DNA from: Sandaracinaceae bacterium
Lineage (GTDB): Bacteria; Myxococcota_A; Polyangia; Polyangiales; Sandaracinaceae
Direction: 5' to 3'
DNA: 64,000 bases
Assembly (NCBI GenBank): GCA_020633195.1
Contig: JACKEC010000015.1
Coordinates: forward strand, 62,001-126,000
Below, in pieces: positions 49,873-58,287 of the stretch. The notes beneath the pieces were generated by a model. It was not told the origin of the DNA. It saw only the letters and a program-made list of their open reading frames with translations, and searched no databases. The number at the start of each line of letters is the position of its first letter. The first letter of the stretch is position 1. The position numbers and the translations under genes are program-made.

Positions 49873-51908
49873 AGGATCAGCCGGACGCCGCCGAGGGCCT
49901 CGATGCGGTGCGGGAAGTGGTCGCCCGGGGTGCCGATGAACATGTAGTTCTTCGGCACGTTCAGGCGCTCGCTGAGCCGCTCGATCAGCTCGGGCGTGAA
50001 CTGGCCCTTCACCGCGAGGAAGTCGATCCGCAGATCCGGGTAGAGGTGATCGATGTCCCGCAGGGTCTTCTCGAGCTCCTTCGGGATCAGGTTCTCGTCC
50101 TGGTAGACGTGGACGACCTTGAGCCGGTTGGTCTGCTCGTTCTCGATCACGTAGAGCGCGGCGCGGTTCAGCAGCGCCATGTCGTCGCCGCGCGTGAAGT
50201 AGATCACGACGCGCCCGTTGATCTGGTCGATCTTCTCGCGCACGCCCTTGGCGAGCCAGCTGCTGAGCGCCTCGACCCGCTGGATGACCGCGTTGCTGAC
50301 GAAGAGCGTGACCTTCAGCAGCTGGATCCGCAGGAACATCACGCCGACCACCGCCCCGAAGAGCAGGAAGTAGGTCGCGAAGACGCGCACGCCCTCGGGG
50401 TCCTTGACCACGTTGCCGACGAGCCCAACGAGCACCGCGAGCAGCGCGATGACCACGGTGACCCAGCCCGCGCGGGTCTCGCGGGGGAGCCGGCCGCGCT
50501 TGACCTTGAGGAGCATGTTGCCGATCGCGAAGAGCGACATCACGGCGAGGAAGCTGATCGTGTAGACGCCCGCGAGGGTGTCGACCTGCAACCGGATCGG
50601 GCCCTCACCGGTCGTGAACGCGGCCCAGTCCGAGGTCGCCGCGAGGATCGAGCAGCTCACGAGGAAGAAGCCGAGGATGATCCAGTGGTTGGTCTTCCGG
50701 AGCTTGTTCTCCTGGAGCAGGACCTGCGGCAGGCACCGGTCGAGGGTCATCCGGCGCACGAGGCCGGTGACGCCGACGAACGAGGTGAGCACCGCGCCGC
50801 TGAGCACGAGCACCGCGTCGACGCTCACGAGGATGCCGAGCCACGTTCCGTCCGTGCTCTCGGCGCCGCTGCCCGTGAGCTGGTGCATCGCCGAGTTCGC
50901 CATGCGCGCGAGCAGGTCGTTGAGCGGCTCGCCGTGGTTGCCCGTCTGGATCACGAGCAGCGGGAGGATCCCGAGCGAGAGCAGGCTGATGATCGGGTTG
51001 AAGACGCTGACCGCGCCCCACATGTTGCGCAGCGTCTTCGGGAAGACGCCGGGCTTCTGCTCTTCGATGAAGTTGGCGGAGCTCTCGAAGCCGCTGATCC
51101 CGAGCATCGCGGACGCGAACCCGAGGAACAGCGCGCGCACGAGCCCGCCCGCGCTCACGTCGCCGACCGTCGCCCAGTTGTCGAGGAACATCTGCGGCTC
51201 GGAGACGACCGCGATGATGCTGATGCCGCTCAGCAGCGTGAGCGTGAGCATGTGCGTGATGAAGATGAACAACGCGACGACCGCCGACTCGCTGATCCCG
51301 ATCACGTTCAGGAAGGCGAAGAACCCCAGCAGGATCAGCGTCGCGGAGAAGACGTCCAGCCCGTGGTAGAGGTTGTGGGCGTACTCCATCGCCTCGCCGG
51401 CGCTGATCACGGCGGTGGCCACGTAGCTCAACAGCGTCAGCACCGCGGCGCTCGCCGCGAGCTTCTTGTTCGTCGTGTTGAGCAGGACCGTGTACGTCCC
51501 GCCGTTCAGCGGCAGCGCGCTGCCGACCTCGGCGTAGACGTAGCGGAACAGGAAGAGCACGCCGGCGACGACCGCGAGGACGATCGGCGCGAGCGCGCCG
51601 GCCTCGGCGGCGACGAGCGCGGACACGTAGAGGCAGCTCGACGTGATGTCGTTGCCGCAGATCGCGGTCGACGCCCACGTGCCCAGGAGGTGCTTCTCCG
51701 GCTGGTCGAGGCGCTTGAGCTCGACCCCCTCGGAGCCCGGGCCCTCGAGATCCTCGAGCTTGGCCGCGGTGCCCCACCCGGCGAACTCGTCCGTGTCGGC
51801 CGGCGGCGGCGTCGAGCCCCCACGCGCGTCCTCGCAGTCGTTGGGATCCGCGGGGTCGCCGGCGCTTCCGTCGTCCGCGGCCACGGGCTCTTTGGGTGTG
51901 TCCGTCAT
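49869..51908 (-). CDS. APC-family permease with C-terminal soluble domain
   Basis: The product is 679 residues from the ATG at 51908. An acidic N-terminal tail of about 75 residues (DDGSAGDPADPNDCEDARGG) precedes about 12 transmembrane helices. The first carries GNDITSSCLYVSALVAAEAG, typical of the amino acid-polyamine-organocation fold, and GGTYTVLLNTTNKK follows. Residues about 530-679 are soluble (VVIYFTRGDDMALLNRAALY, KVVHVYQDENLIPKELEK) and resemble USP-like cytoplasmic domains attached to some APC transporters. Substrate unknown; amino acids are likely. The gene upstream on the plus strand diverges from it. Confidence 0.9.
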   Translation of the reverse strand: MTDTPKEPVAADDGSAGDPADPNDCEDARGGSTPPPADTDEFAGWGTAAKLEDLEGPGSEGVELKRLDQPEKHLLGTWASTAICGNDITSSCLYVSALVAAEAGALAPIVLAVVAGVLFLFRYVYAEVGSALPLNGGTYTVLLNTTNKKLAASAAVLTLLSYVATAVISAGEAMEYAHNLYHGLDVFSATLILLGFFAFLNVIGISESAVVALFIFITHMLTLTLLSGISIIAVVSEPQMFLDNWATVGDVSAGGLVRALFLGFASAMLGISGFESSANFIEEQKPGVFPKTLRNMWGAVSVFNPIISLLSLGILPLLVIQTGNHGEPLNDLLARMANSAMHQLTGSGAESTDGTWLGILVSVDAVLVLSGAVLTSFVGVTGLVRRMTLDRCLPQVLLQENKLRKTNHWIILGFFLVSCSILAATSDWAAFTTGEGPIRLQVDTLAGVYTISFLAVMSLFAIGNMLLKVKRGRLPRETRAGWVTVVIALLAVLVGLVGNVVKDPEGVRVFATYFLLFGAVVGVMFLRIQLLKVTLFVSNAVIQRVEALSSWLAKGVREKIDQINGRVVIYFTRGDDMALLNRAALYVIENEQTNRLKVVHVYQDENLIPKELEKTLRDIDHLYPDLRIDFLAVKGQFTPELIERLSERLNVPKNYMFIGTPGDHFPHRIEALGGVRLIL

Positions 51909-51977
51909 CGATCGCAGCGGCCGGCATACTGCGCTGACGGCCACGGGGGCAAGTCGAGCGCGACAGGGGGTCGCGGC

Positions 51978-52130
51978 TCAGCCCGCGAGCGGCTCGACCC
52001 GGAGGCGCCTCCGGACCTCGTCGAGGGGCTCCTCCGAGCGCGGCGATCAGCGCGCGGCCGAAGGTCCGACGGGTCTCCCGGTCCCATCGCGTGCCGGGAT
52101 CGTAGCGCGAACCCGCCTCCCTCGACTTCT
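51978..52130 (-). pseudogene. Possible small gene remnant broken by a frameshift
   Basis: In the 292-bp gap between the permease and MutS-like starts, the minus strand reads RYDPGTRWDRETRRTFGRAL, then IAAL. After one extra G near 52035 it continues EEPLDEVRRRLRVEPLAG to a TGA at 51978. The two parts join into natural helical protein if that base is removed. No in-frame start codon is visible upstream, so the left boundary is approximate. It could be a short gene with a sequencing error, a decayed gene, or chance. Confidence 0.35.
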
Positions 52131-52200
52131 TCGGAACATCGCCGCGCCCACGCGGTCGGGACTCTTCGTGACGGCCGTGGTACGACGGAGCCAATCCTCG

Positions 52201-54024
52201 ATGGCTCGGATGGGACGATCCTCCAAGCGGCGGCGCTACCTCATGGAGAGGCGCAAGACCGCGAACCTGGCCGCCGCCCACGAGGGCGCGGAGGAGCCGC
52301 TCCCGCGCGGGGCGCCCCTGGCCCTGCGGGCCCCGGACCGCGACGAGGAGTGGGTGGATCTGATCCACCACGACCCGCTCGTGACGATCGACGTGGAGCT
52401 CCTGCGCTCGGCGCTGCGCTTCGCGTTCGAGTCCGGGGACGCGGGCGGGCTGCTCGGTCGGGCCGTGGACGAGGCGCCGATCACGCCGAGCCGCTGGGAT
52501 CCGGCCGCGTTCTCGCTCGGCCTGTTCCTGCCGGAGCTGCTCTCGAGCTGCTTCTCGATCCGGATCGGCAAGAAGGTCTACGAGCCGAGCCGGACCCACC
52601 TCGTGCGCTTGCTCGAGCACCCGCCGGACGACGTGCGCGACGTGGCCCTGCGCCAGGGCGTGCTCCGCGAGGTGGCGGCCGAGCCGGCGCTGCGGGCCTC
52701 GCTCGAGCGCATCTACGTGGCCCTGCGCGAGCTGCGCGGGCTCCTCGACGAGCGCCCGATGACGCCGGGCGAGACGATCCGCCGCAAGGTGGAGGTGCTC
52801 ACCGCGATCAAGGCGATCCTCGACGAGGCCGACGAGGGCCTCGCCGGCGCCGAGAGCGCGCTGTCGCGGCTCGCGAGCTTCGCCGCCGCGGTCCGCGAGC
52901 GCGACGTCTACCGCCGCCTCACCCAGATCCTCGACTTCGACGCGAACATGGCGCGGCTCGAGGTGCGGGTGGTGCTCGGCTCCGACGGCAAGATCCGGGA
53001 CTTCAACCTCCTGAAGGCCGACGAGAACGCGGACAACCCGCTCGTCCTGTCGCCGTGGCGTCGCTTCGTCTCGCGGATGATCGCGTGGTTCCGCGGCTAC
53101 GACTACACGGAGAGCGAGGTCCTGCTGCGGGTGATCGACGAGGTCTTCCTCGACCTCGAGGACGTGATCCTGCCGTGCTTCGATCTGGTCGGGGACGTCG
53201 AGCTGTACCTGTCCGCGCTCGGGTTCAAGGACCGGGTGGAGAAGGAGGGCCTCGAGGTCTGCCTCCCGCGCATCGAGGACCCGCCCGCGATCGGCGCGCC
53301 GCCGGGGCCGCGGTTCGTCGAGGGGCTCTTCAACCCGCTGCTCCTGCTCCAGGGCATCCGGCCCGTGCCGTGCGACATCAAGACGACGGGGCACGACTCG
53401 CTCGTGCTCATCACCGGCCCGAACAGCGGCGGCAAGACCCGGATGATGCAGGCGATGGCGCTCACCCAGCTCCTCGGCCAGAGCGGCATCTTCGTGCCGG
53501 CGCGCGGCGCCGAGCTGACGCGGGCGCCGACGATGTTCGTGTCGCTCGTCGAGGGCGCGCCCGCCGATCAGAAGGAGGGGCGCCTCGGCACCGAGCTGCT
53601 CCGCGTCCGGCAGCTCTTCGAGCAGCTCGAGCCCGGCGCGATGGTCATCCTCGACGAGCTCTGCAGCGGCACCAACCCCTCCGAGGGCATCGCGATCTTC
53701 AACATGGTGCTCTCGCTCCTGCCGCGCCTGCACCCGCAGGTCTTCGTGTCCACGCACTTCCTCGACGCGGCCCGTGACCTCGAGGAGGCGGGCGCGGTCG
53801 AGCGCCTCGAGTTCCTCCAGGTCGAGCTCGACGAGGCCGACGACCCGACCTACCAGTTCACGCCCGGCGTCGCGCCGACCTCGCTCGCGCACAACGTGGC
53901 CTCGCGCCTCGGCGTGACCCACGAGGAGCTCGTGGCGCTCGTCGAGCGGCAGGAGGCCAAGGTCGGCGCGCGCCTCCTGACCGCCTCGACCGAGAGCGGC
54001 GAGATGGAGAAGGAGATCGCCTAG
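52201..54024 (+). CDS. MutS-family ATPase without mismatch-recognition domain
   Basis: The product is 607 residues from the ATG at 52201 (GGAG ten bases before). The C-terminal ATPase is plainly MutS-like: Walker A ITGPNSGGKTRMM near residues 402-414, Walker B MVILDELCSGTNPSEG near 481-496, and FVSTHFLDAA near 515. The N-terminal 330 residues are helical (core/clamp-like, ALRELRGLLDERPMTPGE) and lack the Phe-x-Glu mismatch-binding domain. There is no C-terminal Smr nuclease, so it is neither MutS1 nor classical MutS2. The role is open, perhaps recombination or a chromosomal structure function. Confidence 0.85.
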   Translation: MARMGRSSKRRRYLMERRKTANLAAAHEGAEEPLPRGAPLALRAPDRDEEWVDLIHHDPLVTIDVELLRSALRFAFESGDAGGLLGRAVDEAPITPSRWDPAAFSLGLFLPELLSSCFSIRIGKKVYEPSRTHLVRLLEHPPDDVRDVALRQGVLREVAAEPALRASLERIYVALRELRGLLDERPMTPGETIRRKVEVLTAIKAILDEADEGLAGAESALSRLASFAAAVRERDVYRRLTQILDFDANMARLEVRVVLGSDGKIRDFNLLKADENADNPLVLSPWRRFVSRMIAWFRGYDYTESEVLLRVIDEVFLDLEDVILPCFDLVGDVELYLSALGFKDRVEKEGLEVCLPRIEDPPAIGAPPGPRFVEGLFNPLLLLQGIRPVPCDIKTTGHDSLVLITGPNSGGKTRMMQAMALTQLLGQSGIFVPARGAELTRAPTMFVSLVEGAPADQKEGRLGTELLRVRQLFEQLEPGAMVILDELCSGTNPSEGIAIFNMVLSLLPRLHPQVFVSTHFLDAARDLEEAGAVERLEFLQVELDEADDPTYQFTPGVAPTSLAHNVASRLGVTHEELVALVERQEAKVGARLLTASTESGEMEKEIA

Positions 54025-54143
54025 CCGGCGCTGAAGGCGCCGGCTACCCGTGCCCGTGCCCGTGCCCGCTGACCCAAATTCGGGCACGGGCATGCGCGCT
54101 TCGCGCGCGGCACGGTAGCGGGCTGCCCTCAGCAGCCCGCTAC
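54022..54143. terminator. Four-hairpin array between converging genes, enclosing both stop codons
   Basis: TAGCCGGCGC pairs with GCGCCGGCTA (54022-54046) and begins with the TAG of the MutS-like gene. TGCCCGTGCCCG pairs with CGGGCACGGGCA (54057-54092, 12 bp). GCGCGC pairs with GCGCGC around TTC (54094-54108). GTAGCGGGCTG pairs with CAGCCCGCTAC (54115-54143, 11 bp) and contains the stop of the deiminase gene. Probably a bidirectional terminator; related stems occur elsewhere in the window. Confidence 0.7.
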
Positions 54144-55186
54144 TCGCTCGGGATCGCCCGCGTGGTGCAGTGCACGGCGCCGGCGAGCGCCATCACGGCG
54201 CCCGAGTCGATCGGGATGATCGCGCGCCCGGGGAACTGCCCGGCGAGGATCCGCAGCGCGATGCGCTCCTGACCCGGCTGGTGGTGGAACACGGGGACGA
54301 GCACCGCGTCGTTGAGGATCAGCGCGTTGGTGTACGTGCGGAAGATGCGGCGGTGCCCGTTCGGCGGCATCGGGATCCGGGTCACGGTGAAGCCCGCGGC
54401 GCGCAGGATCTCCGCGTCCTCGTCGAGGATGGCGGCGTTGTGCGGGTCCTGCAGGCGATCGTACTGGCCGACGAGGATGCGGCCGGGCGCCGTGATCAAC
54501 GCGAACACGTCGAGGTGGCCGGTCTCCTCGTCCTGTAGCGCGCTCACGTACGTCGTCTCCTCGCAGCCGAAGAGCGAGTAGAGCTCCTCGCCGAGCGCGC
54601 GCTCGTCCATGTCGAGGTACGCCTCGGCGCTCACGAGCACGTCGGTCGTCAGCACGCATCGACCGCGTCCGTCGGCCTGGATGTGGCCGCCCTCCATCGG
54701 GAGCTTGCTCGTCAGCTCGGGCCGGTGCTGCGCCTCGGCGACGCGCGTGGGGACCGCGTCGTCGTTGAGCCGATCGTCGTGGTAGGGCAGGTCGACGACG
54801 ACGAGCGAGCCGTCGGGCGAGCGGACGAACACGGGGCCGTAGTCGCGCATCCACATCGAGTCGAGCGGCGCGTCGAGCTGCTCGATCGCGGCGGCCGGGA
54901 CCCCCACCTGGGTCAGGTGATCGGCGAACGCCTCGCGGTCCGCGTCGGCCCCGACGATCAGGACGGGGGCGTGGTGGGACACCTCGTCGGCGAGCTCGGT
55001 GAAGTAGGGGAGGTAGTCCCAGTTCCCCTCCTCCCAGCCGATGAGCACGCGATCGACCGGCTCGAACTCGCCGGGCAGGGCGAACGTCCACTCGGGCGGC
55101 TCGGGCTTGGCGACGTCGATCGTCGCGCCGAGCCCCGCGCAGCCAGACACGACCAGAACGCTCACGAGGAGCAGGGAGGTTCGCAA
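54140..55186 (-). CDS. Exported agmatine/peptidylarginine deiminase-family lipoprotein
   Basis: The product is 348 residues from a TTG at 55186, chosen because it starts the lipobox TSLLLVSVLVVSGC; no ATG or GTG is available in frame nearby. PAD_porph family motifs are complete: MWMRDYGPVFV near residue 110, the catalytic GGHIQADG near 165-172, GHLDVFA near 223-229, and the nucleophile Cys in GAVHCTTRAIP at the end. Such enzymes hydrolyse the guanidino group of agmatine or peptidyl-arginine, releasing ammonia. Agmatine enzymes are usually cytoplasmic, so the lipid anchor favours an extracytoplasmic substrate. The gene before it is 20 bp away. Confidence 0.88.
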   Translation of the reverse strand: MRTSLLLVSVLVVSGCAGLGATIDVAKPEPPEWTFALPGEFEPVDRVLIGWEEGNWDYLPYFTELADEVSHHAPVLIVGADADREAFADHLTQVGVPAAAIEQLDAPLDSMWMRDYGPVFVRSPDGSLVVVDLPYHDDRLNDDAVPTRVAEAQHRPELTSKLPMEGGHIQADGRGRCVLTTDVLVSAEAYLDMDERALGEELYSLFGCEETTYVSALQDEETGHLDVFALITAPGRILVGQYDRLQDPHNAAILDEDAEILRAAGFTVTRIPMPPNGHRRIFRTYTNALILNDAVLVPVFHHQPGQERIALRILAGQFPGRAIIPIDSGAVMALAGAVHCTTRAIPSE

Positions 55187-55206
55187 GGGAGTGCGTCCGG
55201 CTTTCT

Positions 55207-55431
55207 TCAGGCGAAGAGGGCCTCGGCCCCCTTCTCGAGCGAGGCGAGGCATCGGTGGGCCCACGCCTCGCGGGTCAGCGGCTTGCGCCGAATCTCGAGC
55301 CAGCGCGCCTCGATCCACTCGAGCGCCTCTTCCCGACCGAAGTCGTCCTGCCAGTACGGCGCGATCGAATCGAGCACCGCGAGGATCTCCTTGGCCATCT
55401 GCTCGAAGGTCGTCGGGCGCCAGTCGCTCAC
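55207..55431 (-). CDS. Small acidic-basic protein, unknown
   Basis: The product is 74 residues from a GTG at 55431 that overlaps the stop of the previous gene (GTGA); the longer frame upstream is Arg-rich shadow. The sequence is helical with several Trp (WRPTTFEQMAKEILAVLDSI, WQDDFGREEALEWIEARWLE). It has no signal peptide or metal motif. Translational coupling suggests it works with the SUKH-like protein. No family is recognised. Confidence 0.68.
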   Translation of the reverse strand: MSDWRPTTFEQMAKEILAVLDSIAPYWQDDFGREEALEWIEARWLEIRRKPLTREAWAHRCLASLEKGAEALFA

Positions 55432-56066
55432 GACGCCGCCTCGAGCTCGACGACGCTGACGAACCTCGCCATCACCGTCTTGCGCCCCGAGCTGAAGTCG
55501 ACGACGAGCTTGTGGCTGCCGTCCTGGATCTCCTGCACGACCTGGCCTTCGCCGAACTTCGGGTGGCTGACCCGGCTCGGCCGCTGCGGGGCCTTCTTCG
55601 CCACGCACGGCGCGAAGGTCTCCTTGGCCTTGGCGAGCGCCGCGAGCTCGTGCGGCTCCGGCGTGACCAGATCATGGTGCCGGCGCACGAACGCGGCGAG
55701 CGTCTGGTCCATCATCGGCTCGGGGCCGTCCTCGCTCCAGTCGCCGACGCCGACCGTTCCGTCGTCGCGCGTGATCAGGCAGTAGATCCCCGTCGGCGAC
55801 TTCGCGAACGCCACGCGATCCTCGTCGAGGCCCTCGGCGCGCGCCTCGTCGGTCAGCGCCGCGACGGTCCGCAGGTCGAGCGACGCGGCCGCGAAGTACG
55901 CGAGCAGCTCGTCCGGGAGGGGCGCCTCGATCGATCGCTCGACCGCCTCGACCACCTCGGCCTCGAGGATGGGGCGGGGCGGCTTGCGCTTGCGCGAGCG
56001 CAAGAGCAGCAGCGCGTCCGTGAGCGCGGGGCTCACCTGGAGGAAACGGATTCGGTCAGAAGCCAC
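55428..56066 (-). CDS. SUKH/SMI1-like protein with C-terminal Tudor-like domain
   Basis: The product is 212 residues from a GTG at 56066 with GGAGGGGA upstream. Residues 35-150 resemble the SMI1/KNR4 (SUKH) fold: VVEAVERSIEAPLPDELLAY near the start, then YCLITRDDGTVGVGDWSEDG and a helical end. SUKH proteins often serve as immunity proteins to toxins. The last 50 residues (HPKFGEGQVVQEIQDGSHKL) match a Tudor/SH3-like barrel found at the ends of UvrD-type helicases and other proteins. The combination is uncommon. No toxin gene is seen nearby. It is coupled to the 74-residue gene by a GTGA overlap. Confidence 0.7.
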   Translation of the reverse strand: MASDRIRFLQVSPALTDALLLLRSRKRKPPRPILEAEVVEAVERSIEAPLPDELLAYFAAASLDLRTVAALTDEARAEGLDEDRVAFAKSPTGIYCLITRDDGTVGVGDWSEDGPEPMMDQTLAAFVRRHHDLVTPEPHELAALAKAKETFAPCVAKKAPQRPSRVSHPKFGEGQVVQEIQDGSHKLVVDFSSGRKTVMARFVSVVELEAAS

Positions 56067-56242
56067 GACTTCCCCTCCGCGCTGATGACGAACCGGCCCT
56101 GAGCAAGCGTCGTGCCTCTCCAAAGCAGGACGTATGGCGCGCGGCGGCGCAGCTCTTGCGCCCCCCCTCGGCGCAGGAGCTGCGCAGCCTCGTCGGCAAG
56201 CCCCTCCCTGGCGCTCTCGGGAAGGCGTATCGTTGTCGTCGG

Positions 56243-57244
56243 ATGGAAGGTTCCCGACTCCTCGGTGCCCACCCATCGATGGAGCGCCTTCGGTCGCGGA
56301 TTCAGACCGTTGCGCGGACGCGCTCGACCGTCCTCATCACCGGCGAGACGGGGACGGGCAAGGAGCTGGTCGCCAAGCTGCTGCACGAGCAGTCGCCCCG
56401 CGCGAACGGGCCGCTCGTCCGGGTCAACTGCGCGGCCTTTGCGCCGACCCTCCTCGAGTCGGAGCTGTTCGGGCACGAGCAGGGCGCGTTCACCGGGGCG
56501 AGCGCGCGGCGCGCCGGGCGGCTCGAGCAAGCGAACGGCGGGACCCTGTTCCTCGACGAGGTCGGCGAGGTGCCCCTCTCCATCCAGGTGAAGCTGCTGC
56601 GCTTCCTGCAGGAGCGCGAGCTCGAGCGCGTCGGCGGCAACGAGACGCTGCGCCTCGACGTCCGCGTCGTCGCCGCCGCCAACCGCGATCTCGGGCAGCT
56701 CGTCGCCGAGCGCGCCTTCCGCGAGGACCTCTACTACCGGCTCCGGGTGGTCGAGCTCGAGGTCCCGCCGCTGCGGGCGCGCCCGAGCGACGTCCCCTTG
56801 CTCGCCGAGCACTTCCTCCGGCGCTACGCGGACGAGAACGGCGTGGCGATCGCGGGCTTCACCGACGCCGCCGAGCGCGTGATGCTGGCCTTCTCCTGGC
56901 CTGGCAACGTCCGGCAGCTCCAGCACGCGATCGAGCAGGCGGTGGTGTTCGCCGAGTCCGATCGCGTCGACGTCGCCGACCTGCCCATCGAGCTCCCTCG
57001 CGACCCGGGCGTGCCGCTGACCGCGATGATCCCCGGGATGACGCTCGCGGAGCTCGAGCGCTTCGCGGTGCTGAGGACCCTCGAGTCCGTCGAGGGGTCC
57101 ACCTCCAAAGCGGCCGCGATCTTGGGGGTGTCTCGCCGTACGATTCAGTATCGGCTCCAGGAGTGGGGCCTCTCGGGCTACGCCCGCCCGAGAGGTCGGC
57201 CCGACGACGAGGGCGGCGACATCGTGGAGGTTGGGGATGACTGA
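56243..57244 (+). CDS. Sigma-54-dependent activator lacking an N-terminal sensor domain
   Basis: The product is 333 residues from the ATG at 56243; a TTG at 56156 would add 29 residues without a known domain. The AAA+ domain begins almost at once: LLGAHPSMERL, Walker A ITGETGTGKEL near 33-43, GAFTGA for sigma-54 contact near 82-87, Walker B LFLDEVGEVPLS near 106-117, and the Arg finger region FREDLYYRL. The C-terminus is a Fis-type HTH (SKAAAILGVSRRTIQYRL). With no REC, GAF or FHA domain it may be controlled by level or by a partner. Its end overlaps the next gene by 8 bp. Confidence 0.93.
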   Translation: MEGSRLLGAHPSMERLRSRIQTVARTRSTVLITGETGTGKELVAKLLHEQSPRANGPLVRVNCAAFAPTLLESELFGHEQGAFTGASARRAGRLEQANGGTLFLDEVGEVPLSIQVKLLRFLQERELERVGGNETLRLDVRVVAAANRDLGQLVAERAFREDLYYRLRVVELEVPPLRARPSDVPLLAEHFLRRYADENGVAIAGFTDAAERVMLAFSWPGNVRQLQHAIEQAVVFAESDRVDVADLPIELPRDPGVPLTAMIPGMTLAELERFAVLRTLESVEGSTSKAAAILGVSRRTIQYRLQEWGLSGYARPRGRPDDEGGDIVEVGDD

Positions 57245-58229
57245 TTGGATCCAGGCTCACGACGCGCCCTCGGCGCCGGTGGAGCTCGACACGCTCGACC
57301 TCGCCAGCCTCGCGCCGGGCCATCACCGCATCGCGATCCGCCTCGCCGACGATCCGGCGGGCCGGCCCGTGTTCGCGCCGGCGCTCGTCGCCAAGGGGGC
57401 GCGGCCGGGGCCCGTGTTCGGGATCACCGCGGCCGTCCACGGCAACGAGATCAACGGGATGCCGACCATCCACCAGCTCTTCAAGCGCATCCCCCCCGAG
57501 GAGCTGAGCGGGACGGTGGTGGGCGTCACGATCGTGAACCTCCCCGGCTACCTGCGCTTCAAGCGGACCTTCCCCGACGGGACGGACCTCAACCGGATCA
57601 TGCCGGGCAAGGCCGACGGCAACGAGTCGCAGATCTACGCGTACCGCGTGAAGACCCGGATCCTCGACGGCTTCGACGTGCTCTTCGACCTGCACACCGC
57701 GAGCTTCGGGCGGGTGAACACCCTCTACGTCCGCGCGGACATGACGCACCCGGAGACGGCCGCGCTCGCGCGCGCGGTGGGGCCGCAGATCATCGTGCAC
57801 AACGCGGGGGGTGACGGCTCCGTGCGGGGCACCGTCGCGTCGCAGGGCAAGCCCGCGGTGACCGTCGAGATCGGCGACCCGCAGGTCGTCGACGGCGCGA
57901 AGATCCGCGCGTCACGGATCGGGATCCGGGACGCGATGGAGCAGCTCGGGATGCTCCCGCCCGACGACCAGGTCGCGCCGCACAACGCGGTCGAGTGCAC
58001 CTCGAGCCAGTGGCTCTACACCGAGGCGGGGGGCGTGCTCGACGTGCCCGTCGTGCTCGCGCAGCGGCTGAAGCGCGGCGAGACGATCGCGTACCTCTAC
58101 GACGCGTGGGGCGCGAAGCTGCGCACCTACCACGCGCCCTTCGACGCGATCGTGGTGGGCAAGAGCACCAACCCGGTGGCCCGGGCGGGCGCGCGCATCG
58201 TCCACCTCGGCGTGGTCGGCGCCCCCTGA
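57237..58229 (+). CDS. Succinylglutamate desuccinylase/aspartoacylase family protein
   Basis: The product is 330 residues; GGAGG six bases upstream sets the ATG at 57237, inside the end of the activator gene. This M14-like zinc family removes acyl groups from amino acids. Zinc ligands are visible: AVHGNEINGMP (His and Glu) near residues 67-77, and the second His in FDLHTASFG near 146-154. The catalytic Glu is in VTVEIGDP. The C-terminal part is a beta domain with a biotinyl-like VLAQRLKRGETIAYLYDAWG segment common in this family. The actual N-acyl substrate is unknown. Confidence 0.88.
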   Translation: MTDWIQAHDAPSAPVELDTLDLASLAPGHHRIAIRLADDPAGRPVFAPALVAKGARPGPVFGITAAVHGNEINGMPTIHQLFKRIPPEELSGTVVGVTIVNLPGYLRFKRTFPDGTDLNRIMPGKADGNESQIYAYRVKTRILDGFDVLFDLHTASFGRVNTLYVRADMTHPETAALARAVGPQIIVHNAGGDGSVRGTVASQGKPAVTVEIGDPQVVDGAKIRASRIGIRDAMEQLGMLPPDDQVAPHNAVECTSSQWLYTEAGGVLDVPVVLAQRLKRGETIAYLYDAWGAKLRTYHAPFDAIVVGKSTNPVARAGARIVHLGVVGAP

Positions 58230-58287
58230 CGCGTTGAACATCCCCGGAGGCCGTGCAACACATCCGGCGAATCGGGGCCCCCGGCGA

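Noticed and set aside
56033..56272. A 79-codon minus-strand frame ending inside the SUKH-like gene (starting GTG, with RGTTLAQGRFVISAEGKSW)
   Set aside because: It reads fairly naturally and would extend the deiminase operon. However, about a fifth of third positions are A or T, unlike its neighbours, and the start would overlap the sigma-54 activator head-on. Not enough to call a gene.
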